A program made the translations under genes and the position numbers. The notes under the pieces are model-generated. The model was not told the origin of the DNA and ran no database searches. It worked only from the letters and a program-made list of their open reading frames with translations. From assembly GCA_013433145.1 (NCBI GenBank), contig CM024171.1:11470065-11534064 (forward strand): a DNA stretch of 64,000 nt, given 5' to 3'. This stretch comes from Ascaris suum. Taxonomy: Eukaryota; Nematoda; Chromadorea; Rhabditida; Ascarididae. Of the stretch, positions 36,201 to 48,700 are shown in pieces. Within the stretch, counting starts at the first letter, position 1. Each line of letters opens with the position of its first letter.

Positions 36201-37076
36201 GCTTTTTCCAGACATGAATTTACAACACTTTAAACTTTAAAACTCACTGCTCCCGCGCATCCTGTTGACGGCCTTGGCGGAGGGCATGGTGGAGGTGGAG
36301 GTGGAGGTGGGCAATGTGGGGGTGGAGGTGGAGGGCATGGTGGGGGTGGCGGTGGGTGTGGGCATGGTGGGGGTGGCGGTGGGTGCGGGCACACTCTCGG
36401 GGGGCATGGTGGCGGTGGTGGCGGAGGAGGACACACTCTTGGCGGGCAGACTGGTGGTGGTGGCGGAGGTGGGCATGCTGGTGGTGGAGGAGGTGGGCAT
36501 GCTGGTGGTGGTGGTGGTGGTGGGCAAGCCGGCGGTGGCGGAGGAGGAGGGCACACTGGGCGGGCATGGCGGTGGGAGTGGAGGAGGAGGGCACACCCTG
36601 GGTGGACATGCTGGTGGGGGTGGGGGGGGAGGACACACCCTGGGTGGGCATGGTGGTGGGAGTGAAGGAGGAGGGCACACTCTGGGTGGACATGGCGGAG
36701 GGAGTGGAGGAGGAGGGCATGGCCTTGGCGGGCAAGGCCTTGGTGGTGGAGGAAGGCACGATGGTGGAGGGCATGGTGGTGGCGGTGGAGCAGGCGGGCA
36801 AACTCTGGGCGGGCAAGGTGGAGGAGGTGGTGGGGGTGGACATGGAGGCGGGGGTGGTGGAGGAGGGCATGCCGCAGGTGGTGGTGGTGGAGGTGGAGGT
36901 GGGCACGGTGGTGGAGGAGGACATGGCCTAGGAGGGCACACTGGTGGAGGACATGGGTGTGGGGCCGGACATGACGGGACCATTGGTCTGCATGCTGGTA
37001 TACAGCAGCATGATCCTGCCTCTGTTACATATGCATTATAGCATAATACTGCCGCCAAAAGTAAGGCGTGCAGCAT
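33295..37076 (-). CDS. Secreted ground-like domain protein with a long Cys-Pro repeat; frameshift in exon 1
   Basis: Exons on the minus strand: 37076-36248, 34929-34753, 33474-33295; all introns GT-AG and phase 0. Exon 1 opens with a signal peptide (MLHALLLAAVLCYNAYVTEA), then Cys-rich SCCCIPACRP and about 230 residues of CPPPPP and CPPRVCPP repeats. Exon 2 has DCCFQCVPSSC, a basic HHSRRHKREPEEES stretch and CNSDKLRAIM; exon 3 has SKRNIQKAAEEAF, VICAKGAFSYV, YC and TCYAF before the stop. CNSDKL to the final cysteine is a complete ground-like domain, found in nematode secreted, hedgehog-related proteins linked to cuticle and extracellular matrix. Exon 1 is 829 nt, not a multiple of three; the frame breaks near 36556, where a repeat unit lacks two bases. 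With that pair the protein would have about 395 residues; as written it is interrupted. Confidence 0.88.
35130..35151. repeat. Poly-C tract in intron 1 of the ground-like gene
   Basis: CCCCT followed by about 15 consecutive C on the plus strand, inside the 36247-34930 intron. No function is evident. Confidence 0.85.
36553..36560 (-). other. Two-base deletion breaking the Cys-Pro repeat frame
   Basis: Neighbouring repeat units on the plus strand read gcacaccctggg or gcacactctggg; this one reads gcacactggg, two bases shorter. Upstream of it CPPRV is in frame 1; downstream the same repeat continues only in another frame, the one that joins the ground-like exons. This is either a sequencing or assembly error in a GC-rich repeat or a true null allele. 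Confidence 0.85.
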
Positions 37077-37087
37077 CCTGAAAGGAT
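37077..37087 (-). promoter_or_regulatory. Splice acceptor one base before the start codon of the ground-like gene
   Basis: The start ATG is preceded by AATCCTTTCAG then a single G. A strong acceptor this close to the start fits either spliced-leader trans-splicing or an intron in the 5' leader. No upstream leader exon was identified. Confidence 0.5.
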
Positions 37088-37926
37088 TACATCAATAAAT
37101 ATCGTTCACTGTGAAGATGTGAAGCTTAAGCGTGAAGCAATTCTACGAAGTCATCGTCGAACCTCAATGCAGCAATTATAATGGAAGAATTTTCTGTGAA
37201 GTCTATTCGTTGAGGTTTTTTTTTTCAAACTGCGACTTCCAAAGTGCTTCGAACAGTTCTGTAATGTTATGCAAATTTTAAAAAAAATTACAAGAATGAG
37301 TAATATTTTTGAACGAAATTGCATATGCAAAAACCAGCCATCTTTTATTGATAGAAGAAAAAAAAATGACTGGACAGTTTTTAATAAGCGTTGAATCTCA
37401 TCGCAAAATGAGTGTAAAAATGTAGGACACTTTCATCAACGCTTCGATAATTGCGGTGAGATTTGCAACTGTGATAGCAGAACTTAAATATCAAAAATTG
37501 CAACGTTGTTTTGATCGTTCATAAATGAAAACGATTCTATAATATGAAAGCAATAATGTAATATCCTAGCACGAACTCATTCTATAATATAAAACTGACA
37601 ACTTCCTAAGTCGAGATCTACTTTCCTGTCAACAGTTTAATTAAGTGCTTTTCGAATATCAACTGAAATAATTGTAAAATTCCTGGAGTAGATCGTAACA
37701 CTGAATATCGGCATTCATTTCATATTCACACCTCATTTTTGAAAAGCGCAAATTCATATAACTTTATCACGAAATTTGATTACAGCAACTCTTATCGAGT
37801 GAAGTGAACCTAGCTGACACATTGGAAAGGAAATGATTAGCTGCACAAGTGAAGCATTTCCTTCATTTGGAAGAGTATAGAAAACTCGAGAATAATTTTA
37901 CGAAAACTAGAAGTGTCAATGAATAG

Positions 37927-38034
37927 AAGACGGCAAGGACGAAGGATAAGTTCATGAACCCAGAAGTCTCGAGGCCTTCACTGTGGAACATAACCGTTGA
38001 AGCTACTGTAAACGATGCTAATGAGTGCTACTGA
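37927..38034 (+). CDS. Candidate terminal exon, unrecognised
   Basis: After AATGAATAG the plus strand is open for 35 codons (with FMNPEVSRPSLWNITVEA) to a TGA. It lies in a GC-richer island upstream of the divergent ground-like gene. Only one exon was seen and the minus strand is also partly open. Confidence 0.3.
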   Translation, partial: KTARTKDKFMNPEVSRPSLWNITVEATVNDANECY

Positions 38035-38344
38035 AGAGGCGCTCACAGATAACTGCAATTCCTAGCCGTGAACTCGAAGTGAACACCACTCGACTGCTTG
38101 CCATCCGAATGAGATGGCTGCCTTATATGCGCAAAATTTTGCACTGAACAGTTAAAGAGGTTTGCTTATTACATACTATAGACATACAAACAACACAGAG
38201 ATAAGTATCGACGCTAATTTTTAGAGGTGTGCTCACGTTCGAGTAGCTCATCGTGTTCCATCACTCCTTTTATAATTGAGAACTCGTTCTGGGCGTGAGA
38301 TGGCTGACTCCGTCATGAATTATTTCTAATTTCGAGACACACAC

Positions 38345-38532
38345 AACAACAAAAAAACACACCGTCATCGAAACTTCAAGGTGACAGAATTGTACTACAG
38401 CACAAGGGAGAGAAAGAGAAAGAGAAAGAGCTTCCGAACGCCATCAACTTGATGATGCACCTCAAGCACCCACTCGACTTGATTTGGAAGCGCATTGAAG
38501 GTGCAGCGCCACAAGAATCCATTGCGCACTAG
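38345..38532 (+). CDS. Candidate charged terminal exon, unrecognised
   Basis: The plus strand is open for about 60 codons to a TAG at 38532, passing through GEKEKEKELPNAINL, encoded by a GA-rich tract, and HPLDLIWKRIEGAAPQ. Possible acceptors lie at GTGACAG and ACTACAG. On the opposite strand around 38755-38690 another protein-like stretch (HIEEKDPQQIAWLEERW) ends at a donor, so this island may hold exons of genes on both strands. Confidence 0.3.
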
Positions 38533-39244
38533 CTAAAAAACGTTTCAGCACGCAAAATATCAGTGAAATACTGGCACTAGTATGGCCTCTCTTCACCTTC
38601 ACTTTAGCCTTCCTCAATTCGTCGTTAAAGGAACGTGATTGCTGGCATAACTATTTTCTCGTCGCATCCTTTACTCCTCCGGCCTTCACCTTCCTGACCA
38701 ACGCTCCTCAAGCCACGCTATTTGTTGAGGGTCCTTCTCTTCTATGTGCTTTTCTTTCTTTTAAAGTAGCTGCCTTCCTTCATTTCAGTTTACTTACTAC
38801 ACACTCAGGAACCATTATAAAAAATTCTCAGAAAAACTGACCTTCATAAGCAGGCTTTCAGGAACATAATATAAAATGAAGTATTCTGTTAATTTTTTTC
38901 CCATTTATGTCGCATTTGCAACTTTTATTCATCGGTGCGCAGCCAATTTGCCGAATTTTTGAGAACGATTACTCTAAAGCACTAGAAATATAACAGTTTA
39001 GGAAAAAATACTATGGCAGGTAATTTCATTGTACTTTTATAAGGTGAAATCAACCGAAAAATTCAAATGAAAGATAAAAATTTTTGAAATCTTTTCAATT
39101 CTGTGAAATTTGAAGTGCGCACATTTTTGAGCACTGTAGTTTATTTTCTCTTTGCATATAAAAACATTTGTTACACAATTGTCAAAGTGAACGTCAAAAA
39201 TTTTTGCTCATTCTAACTAGAGAAAAACTCTATTCGTTTTGCAG

Positions 39245-39370
39245 TTATTGTTCTCTATTCGTTGGTTGTTGTCAATCGCGAGTTTTCATCGCCGAACAAT
39301 ACGGCGAATCGTTCAAACAACTCGAAATATATACTGCGATGATGCGTTTTCATCGACGGTATATGAAGAA
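39245..39370 (+). CDS. Candidate internal exon, unrecognised
   Basis: Acceptor TTCGTTTTGCAG, then 41 codons with SRVFIAEQYGESFKQLEIY and a basic end (MMRFHRRYMK), then a GTAAAT donor. The codons are GC-richer than the surrounding DNA. It ends with two carried bases, while the next plus exon found (51591) needs one, so if both belong to one gene another exon lies between. Confidence 0.45.
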
Positions 39371-40079
39371 GTAAATGAATATGACGCAACAGTGCTAACG
39401 CATTTTTTCTGAGTGCAGGATTATTGTGCAATAACTGTTAGAAAATGCAGACATAAAATAAAAAACTATTAACGGGGAGAGTTGAAAGACCACTATTGAA
39501 TCCTTTAAATCTTCAACTCTGAGCACCGATATGTACAGTATCATAAGGATTAAAGAGACTTGGATAGAATACGATTGTAAAAGAGAATGCGATTGCAAGC
39601 CTCGAGGTTATAAAAGATACGAATAAATGATATGGAAGTAGTATGAATTTCGAAGCGACAGCTTTGAAACTGAGGCCTCAAAACGCAAAAAGAGAGGTGG
39701 GCAAAATGAAAATTGAAGAGAGTTGATTTGAAAAGACCACATTCGTTCACCCTAGTTCGCCATTCCATATTCAACATGGTTACTTTGAATGTACACTTTA
39801 TGATATCGAATAGAGGAAACTTATGATCTCGACTAGGGTGTTATCTCGATCATGAGAGTAGGAAAATCGTGATATGGTCAAAGATTTCCCCACCTATATA
39901 TACAAAATGCTGTGTTCTGGCCCAGGGGGATAGGATCCACTTTTGTGTAGTTGAGAACATGGGTTCTCTTATTTCACGAACTGGCCACTGATTATCCAAT
40001 CCCCACCTATCACTCTTCTCCTCTTGCTTCGTATCCACAGAACAGTTGAGATTATGAGTTGCTCCCCTTCTGTTGCTCT

Positions 40080-43000
40080 CCTTCCGTCACGCAATTCAAC
40101 GAATTGATCAACATTATCTTGCCATAATTTTTTAAATATTTCAGTAATGAGATTATAAATTTTTAGCGTTGCTGCATACTAGGAATAAAAAATTTTCCCA
40201 ATATCAAGACGTCAGCATTGGTTTATTTCAGGTGTATTTCAATATAACAAGAAATTTTCTGCACGATATCTGCACCGAGACTTTCACTATGCTCTCACTC
40301 AGCTGTTTCTAAGCGCTTGCTTAAATTAGAGCAATAGGAATCGTCTTCAAATTAGTACGTGTTGACATCACATTACATCATATTCTTGTCAGTCATCTTT
40401 TTGTGTTAAAGCTGGTTTCGCGTTGGGAGAAATTCTCTGATTATACAACGAAATACTTTTGATAGGACAAGTATACATTCTACTCTATTATATAATCATA
40501 ATTATCGTTCTTTTGAAATGATTTCTTCTAATTGTGCAAGAAATAACTCAGCATTTTTTGAAGTATTCATCGAAGGTAATGATGCTGGGTAATGATATGA
40601 GCAACTCATATAAGCTATAGGTAGACGTTGAAGAAATTGAATTATTGCAATGAAATGCGCATCAACAATAAATTACTAAATATTAAACTATATAGAACAG
40701 TTGTTAATCGGTATATTAATTTCAATAAAATCGAATAAATCATATAAGTTACGTAAAGTTGATTGCTGATTGCTGATCATATTATCAAATTATTGCTGAT
40801 TATAAGAATTGAATTTTTTTTTCAGTTGCATTAGCTACTACTATAATAGAACAAAAAAAATTGGTGTTCACTATCTCATATAAACTTATAGCAGTAATGA
40901 TTTTTTTTTCTAAGCTTCTATTCAAATAATTCAATGATTGTTAATGACTGAAATTAATGACCTGAAACATATAATATTCTAGTTCAGATATTATTTTATT
41001 GTGTTTAGAGTGAATGCAAATATGAATCGAGTAGATAATTTTAGGATATATATTATATCAAATATAATTTATAATTATCTATATTTCCATATAATAAAAA
41101 TGCTTACATTTAATATTTTTATATTATTTACACTTCTACATAATAGTAATATTTACTGTAGGATATAGTAGAATTTCGTCATATATGTTCACTATCCGAA
41201 AGCAACTTAATGGATATTTATTCACTATGTAAATTGCAATCATTTTTAATTGATCATTCATATTCGACTCTTCCTTTTCCATTTGAATCCATTGGAGATG
41301 AGTAGCGAAATTTTGCAATAAAAGTAATCAACAATCTTCAATCCGGCATAAAAATATCATTTGTTCAGAACGAATGTTAAAAGCGCTAAAAAGCTTGGCG
41401 CAATAAATGTTCTTTTGTTGTTTAAAAGCCAAATCGATCATCGATGCAAACAGTTGAAGAATTATTTGAAAAGTCTTGAAATACTGTTCACCATCAAGTG
41501 CTTATTTATTAGGAAAAGAGATTGTCAATTGGGATGAGATTGAGCTTTAGAAATTATCGTCTCTAGATGTGTGATATAATGAAAATACTTGTTTTTCTTT
41601 TTTCTAATCTTATGCATTTAATAAAATGGATAATTTCTTATGTGCCATAAATAATGGTAAAGAAAATAATGTCATAACGATTTCACGATTAAAAATACTT
41701 AAAGCAAATACGAAAAAAAAAAGGCAGAATCAAAGAGGTTATGATGAGTGGAAAGATGGAATAAAATTAATGAAGATGAATGAGGATCAAATAGAATTCG
41801 ACAAATGGGACAATTAACAAATATATCACAACCTTCTCACTTTTTCGATTCACCATTTTTGAACGAAGTGATTAGTAAACAGCAACGCACATGCAGAAAT
41901 TGCATTAGAGATCATTTTTTGAAATTGAATGCACTTTAGCGAATATTTGCAAAACAAACGAAAAAAAAAAACTACTTATCAATGTGCGCACGAATATTTT
42001 TTTGCTGTTGATCTAATATTTCACTCAGACAATTGTATTCCATTAGAGACGTTGCATTATTTGTTAGAGGAATTGATTATTTAATTTTCTCGAGAAATAT
42101 TTGTAAATTTTGAGATATTTTCAAGTATTTACTTTCATAAAATGCTTGTGATGGGGAAAAAGCAAACTTTCGAGCAAGCAATTTCAAACATCTTTCGGAA
42201 ATGAAAGCTCACCAGACCAAAACTCATCAAATCTCAAAGATATTAGACTAATGGTTAGCTGGAAAAAAAAGTGATTATTTACTTTCAGTTCAAAATACAA
42301 AAAAAACCGCACCTCTTTCCAGAATTGAACATCAAATGCCCTTAAAAAATATTAGTAAGTAGAATAATGGTGAACGATTATGATAGATTATGAAGAGATG
42401 TGAATTATACGAATAGCCATTATTGTTAAAAACGTGTTCTTATTGTTTGCTAACTTTATTAAACATATTCCTAGAAAGTATTTATTCAAAAATTCGACAA
42501 TTTAATAAAATGCAATACATGGATAAAGTATTATTCATAAATTGCCTAATTTCGAGCATCATATTTTAAAATTGCATCGGTCATAAAAAGAATACAAAAT
42601 TTCCATCTAAATTTACGAGTTGTATTTACTAAGAAGAAGAAATAAATATCTTCGCATAACTCTTCCGTATAAAATTGCTTAGAAAATCATAGTTTTACAA
42701 ATGAGTTTATTGAAATGATCATGTATGTATGTTACGCGTATGATGAATTCCACCACAAATGAAGCAATTTTTTCTTCTTTTTTTTTTGTTTGAAAGAAAA
42801 GGATGCATATTAGATTAGAGTCATTTTCAACAATCGTTTAATTCATCGACACTTCATTATTTCATATATGGTGTTCGATCATTTATATATCAAGAATTGT
42901 TTTCAAAGCTAATATCTCACCTCAAAAGTTGCGATTAAAATCGTCTACTCTGTATACTATAGCAGCAAAATTTTGCAGCAATCTATTTTTATTGTTTTAT

Positions 43001-45417
43001 GAATTGAAGCTATAAGATGAGAAGGCACAAATACAAATGAACATATACATGAACTTATGTTGGACTTGGCTGAAATACTTTTCACAGTTCTCGATTTGAG
43101 GAAGACGTTTAAAAATATTCACATCATAAGTGTGGAATTCGAACTGAATAAGAATAACGCTGAAGAGACCTTCAACTCAAATGACTTTTTATTGTATTTT
43201 ACTTATATAATATTGAAAAATATATTACACAATGTTGTAAAATACTTCTATTGCACAATATATTATAATGTATTCTATAATGTTGTATAGTACATTGCAT
43301 TATAAAAATAAATCGTATACAATACTGCACTATAAATTACCACAACAATGAATAAGCATTCGTCATTATACAATGCTTCACTAATCGTTGATGATTCCAA
43401 TTTCTTGAATTTGATGAGTTCAATAAAATGATTTCAACTCCGAAGTTTTTGAATATCTCAATTTGTGCAATATTTTTTTGCTATTGCATACTTGTACTAT
43501 TTACTCTGGTGGCAAAATTCAAACGAAAACATCGAAAAAAATCGAGAAGTGAACAAAATAAATTGTCGACATTTTGCAATATTCGAAGCTATATAAAAGT
43601 GATATTCTATAGAGTAATAAGAAGTAAATGGATTAGTCATAGGTAAATTTGTGAGTCTTTCTTCATCTCTATGATCGCCGTAGATTCAATTGCTCTATGT
43701 TTCTCAAATATTTTCATGTAAAACTTTATTTTATATGCAAATTTTAATAAACAAATAAATAAATTTGAAACATATCATTAAAACGAACATATCATCGTTG
43801 ACATTTCAACAATGATAAATAGCCACATCAAATTGATTTTCTCAAGCGCCCACACACAAAGATAGCTATTCACGTGTTTGTGATTTTATTTCAGGTATTA
43901 TTTCAATAAGAAATTCATTTAGCACTATTCAATTGAAGAGTCCTCTACCATTGAAACTTTTATTTTAATATGTTTCAAATTTATTGAAACATAGAACAAA
44001 TGTTTTTATAGTTAACTAGCGTGCTTAATGAATTACAAAGGGGGTCATTCTAAACTTATACAATTATCGAAAATAAATAAATGCGAAGAAAGATAACTAA
44101 AACAATATGAGTCGATTCGTTTTCGCTTCCTTATGAATGATATTATCTGTATCGGGCTTAAAAGTCCATTCATTCGAAGAATATTTAGCGGATTGATCAC
44201 TTCTTCTCATTTCGCCTTCAGATCAATGATTGTACGAACGAATGAATGAATCGCCACTTTCATAGATTCTCTCATTTGAGTGGGATTTAATTTTAGCAGT
44301 ATTATTCACATATTGCCTAATTTGCAATACCACGTAGAATTTTTTTTTCCTTTTTATTGTTAAAGCGGCATATAGCGAGAATATTAACACCGGCTTTCAA
44401 TGGTAATTTCTCTCATTGGGGAATTTTGAAAAACTCTCCAAAATATAGTCTATAGATGAAGTTTTTTCCTTTCGTTATGGCTAATTATTATGATTATCGA
44501 AAAAAAAACCCATAGTAAAAATTTGATATATTCACAACTTTTTCTTATTTGCGGAAAAATTTTCAAATATTTCTCCTTGAAAATTTCATGACTTCAAAAA
44601 TTGTTCAAGAACCATTTACAAAGATTTTTTTTTGAATATATAAATTTCAAAATCGTAATTATTCGTAAGCGTAATTTATATTCCTTCAATAAATTTTTTG
44701 TGTTAAGGGTATATAATAGTTCTTCGATGATAAATTAGCATAAATTTTATGTCGGAATTTCGAAAACTTTTTTTTTTCATTCAAATTGTGTTTATAATTG
44801 AATATGATAGTATCACATAGCGCTATTGCAACAAAGATGTCTCGAATAGCTCGATAGCTTGTGATCGTTTCGTTGCTCGATTAAGACACCATTTCGAGGA
44901 GACGCTTTTCCAGCACAAATTTAACGGCTGTCAGGAAGATTTCTTGTTGAACGTTTGTTCGTTTTGCACTTTATGTGCTTAAAGAACTGAAAAAAAAAAC
45001 TATTTAAAACGTGTTCTAATTTTTAAAATGTTAGCGACCATAAATTCGCAATTACCTGGATTCTGAACTATGCCATAGCTACACCTGCATATGGCAGATA
45101 TCGTAGTACAATTGAGAATATATCATTGCCGACATTGTTTGTAACTGTAACTAGTAGAAGCAGCGCAAGTTAAGTGCGCTAATAGTGAACCGTGTTTCAT
45201 CAACACTTAGGGACGGTACGGAAACCAGCTCGACGGGCTGTCGTAGACAATATTTTTTTCATTTAAAAGCATCCAACACATGATCACATCATTCAAGACT
45301 GTTCAGAAGAATACAGCGAAACAAGAGTGAATGTTGCTTCGTTCACCTCGAATGCTTCCTTCATTTGAATTAAATCTTATGGACTTTTTTTTCGACGGTT
45401 CCAGGATTTAATTTAGT
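40080..45417. other. AT-rich region without a supported gene
   Basis: Homopolymer-rich DNA. Two short plus-strand frames start with aataaaATG: 41626-41817 (63 codons, basic, GYDEWKDGIKLMKMNED) and 43428-43646 (72 codons with one predicted membrane segment, ICAIFFCYCILVLFTLVA, followed by a basic stretch). Their Lys/Asn/Ile-rich composition is what AT-rich DNA gives by chance, so neither is listed as a gene. Confidence 0.4.
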
Positions 45418-45747
45418 TCATATGGCATTTTTATCCTGCTTAATTTCCGACTCGAATCCTCCAGAAAGCTTCTGAATTTAGTATTGACTGTAAGCTTGAG
45501 TCGAATCATCTGGATCGTACATCTAAGTAATAGGTTGCAAATGTCAGCGTTGAGGATTCTGTTTTGATAGCAAAGCGGAACCGGTCGAGTGATGGAGAGA
45601 ATCGAATGAAAAAAAAAAAACGAGTGGAGACAGTGCCAGAGAAGCCGTCACGATACGAACCTTTGGAATGCACCTCATCAAACCATCAAACCAACCCACA
45701 CCATAAATTAACGAAAAACAAAAAAAAGTGAGCAAAAATGCTATCAT
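45418..45747 (-). CDS. Putative 46-residue secreted peptide
   Basis: Two exons on the minus strand: 45747-45661 and 45471-45418, joined in phase 0 across a 189-nt intron with GTTCGT donor and AAATTCAG acceptor. Exon 1 encodes a hydrophobic signal sequence (MIAFLLTFFCFSLIYGVGWF) followed by DGLMRCIPK; exon 2 adds KLSGGFESEIKQDKNAI and a stop. The mature part would be about 25-30 residues with a single cysteine. Small secreted peptides of this type include neuropeptide-like and effector proteins, but no motif assigns it. The start ATG is the first in the open frame. Short length makes chance a real possibility. Confidence 0.4.
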
Positions 45748-48700
45748 ATTTCAATTCAATCCGGATCGCAGAGATCCGTTGCAAAAGATTTGTTTTTTTC
45801 CGAGTCGACCGCTCGTGGAATGCATTCAAAGCTCTAGAAATGTTTAATTACCAATAACTCTTTCAAGAGTGTGCAGAACAAATTGAAGATTAATGCACAA
45901 TGAGCTCATTATATGGACTATCTCAAGAAATTTCGTTTCTGTAGCTTCAGCTGCTGCCAAATTAAAATTGCGAGGACACAGAGACAATTATGCAGTTGTA
46001 AATACGCACTGATTCACTTGTAAATAGGCATATAAAGGACACTAATGTGATTTGCTTTGCAAATACAGCAGATTTGCTAAAAGCGTATAAAAGCAAAAAA
46101 AATAATTGAGCATTACTTAATCGAATAATCAAACAATCAGTTGATCTTTGGAATGAAATTGTTACCAATTCGTCTAATAGAGTTGAATTGCAACTTGCTT
46201 TTCCACATTCTGCCTTCTACAACTAGTCAGTTGGCCTTGTTCTATGAAAAAAAAGACACGCATTCAGCACATGCAAACATCATTCGACGCCTGTAAGATA
46301 AAATTCATTTCTTTAGAATATTATCAAATATAGGAGCCGACTTTAGTATTGATGTGTTGTGCACGATTCGTGAGCATCAAAAGATGAAACTCCGGAGTGA
46401 TTAATAAAATTGACTCTCCAAATGCGAAATCAAAGTCGACGTACTAGCTTTCCCTAAGATGATCAAGATAAAACCATTGCATATATAAGCTTATATTATC
46501 AAATGACCGCGTAACGATATATAATTTCGTTCAAAAACTATCAAAAAAAAAAAGAAATTGCGGAAATCGTGCATGAACAATTTCTTTTCATTTTAAAATT
46601 TACATATTTTGTAGAATTATATTTCAGAAATTTGAATGAATCTCTCAGCATAATTTTTGAACACTAAATTTGTTATTGTAATTATTGAAAGAGATTGCAA
46701 AATATATCTATAAGACAATATTTTCCCGTTCACTAGAGAATTTTCCATTCATAGAATAGAAAGAATATAGGTTTATTTTTGTGTTATAGTATAGTTGAAA
46801 TAGTGTAGATATTTCTCCCCATATGTCTATTTTTGTATACTAAACAGCTATTTCGCGTTATTCTGCTCATATAACATATAATGTCGTAGTGTTGTTATTA
46901 ATATATTCACATATAATCATGCGTGTATAACATGTGCCTTATAATAATGTCATACTGTTGTCTCAACATTTACGCAAAATTTCCGGTTTCGTTGACGTGA
47001 ATTTTTTTTAAAAAATTTGCTGTCGAAAGCCATTTTTCTTACAACATTACTGCTAATTTTCAAATTTTCTAGTGTTAAAAGTTGTCTCCAACAACATACT
47101 GGTTTTAAAATTGTGGCGATTTCTTTGCAAAAAATTTCATTCAAAATCGATAGATGATGCAACTCTTTACCTGAAATAAGTGAGAAAATGAGAGGTGAGA
47201 AAGATGATGAAAGTAGAGAGTTTTATAACTGATCTCACAATGCTACCGTTTTTTTTTCTTCTGGATGCTTTCAGTAGTTATTCACAGTGTTCCAAATATC
47301 AACACCATCATCCTGCAAACATATTGATGCCGAATGTACATCACTGATTCTATTCAATTCGATTGCAGGTGATATTTGCAAAAGCATTCACTTCAATATA
47401 CTTGTCGATTCCTTATAGCAAACGTACTTGTGACTCTCTCAATAACGTTGATCGCGGTCAAATGGCTCATTGCAGTTTTTATGCATTTCAAAGAATCGAT
47501 TCGTCGATGTATTGTACATCTTGAAAACGACAGTCAAATTGCACAAAATTGATGGTGATGACACTCACTCTGCAATTTGAAATAAATGCTCTCACAACGT
47601 ACTCAAAAGCGGAAGTTTTTTTTTTGTGCAACTCCTTCAGAGAACTAATTAAACTCAAATAATCAGACCTGTGAAATTAAATAAATGAATTTCGTACATC
47701 CATCATACTCATGAAGATTGCCAAGACATCATTCAACTAAATCATGCATGTGGAGTAATGGTTATCCCCGATTTGCAGATATATATATTCTGGAGGTGAT
47801 CTAAATTATATGCTGCTCATATATTTAGCTTTGCCTGCTTTTCCGGTTGTTCAAGCTTGACTATAGGTAGTGTGACCTTTAGCCGTTTATACCGTCCAAA
47901 ACGCATCCAGAACGAGAAAATATACGCTAATCAATTCCCACTAAGCAATTCTGTTTTTTTACTCTTCTACCAACCTTTCCGTTCGCTTATAGACATCAAG
48001 TGAAAAATTTACCTTTTATCCTGAAAAGGTGAACTAAGAGGCCAATTTTAATGCAAATAATGGAAGTCATGAGTTTACATTTTCGGATTTGGAGCGTTGT
48101 AGAGAGAAGTATGCAGTGAAAAAGCAACAACCATATTATGAATCAAAAACGTGCGAAAATGTGCCGATGGGAAGGGGAAAGGCGCCAGCATAAGATACGC
48201 CTCTGCAAACGCGCTCTTCATGTAAAACATTGTTGCAATTTTGCAGCAAATTATCAACTATTGCAAAAGAATAATGTAATCTCGCTCAGCCAAAGAAATT
48301 GTTCGGCGATCACTTGGAAAGCATCGTTTTTTACGCCTTGCTAAATTACATCTGCAAAGCGCAGTATGATAACACCTTGATGCGCTTATGTCTGCCTTCT
48401 GCTTTTGTTTATACTTCCGCAAGTTTGATTTTTAGAAACATCTATTGCAGAGTCTAAAAACCTTCTATACTACCCCCCAAAAAGCTCAAGGACGTTTAAA
48501 TGTGCTAAAAATTATATACGTGCACATCGGTTGGATGGTCGTTCCAATTGGTTGGGCCATAGGAGAATGAATTTCTTGTAAACGACTATGCAGAAGCGAT
48601 CGGATCGATTAAAATGAAAGGCATTATCAATCGTATTTTCTTAACTGTTGACTATTTGTGAAAGTGGTTAGAATGAGAAATGTGAGCGAAATTTATAAGC

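Noticed and set aside
36265..37041. 258-residue and 205-residue plus-strand Gly/Val- and Trp-rich frames
   Set aside because: Antisense shadows of the Cys-Pro repeat exon of the ground-like gene, which has a signal peptide, splice sites and a conserved domain on the minus strand.
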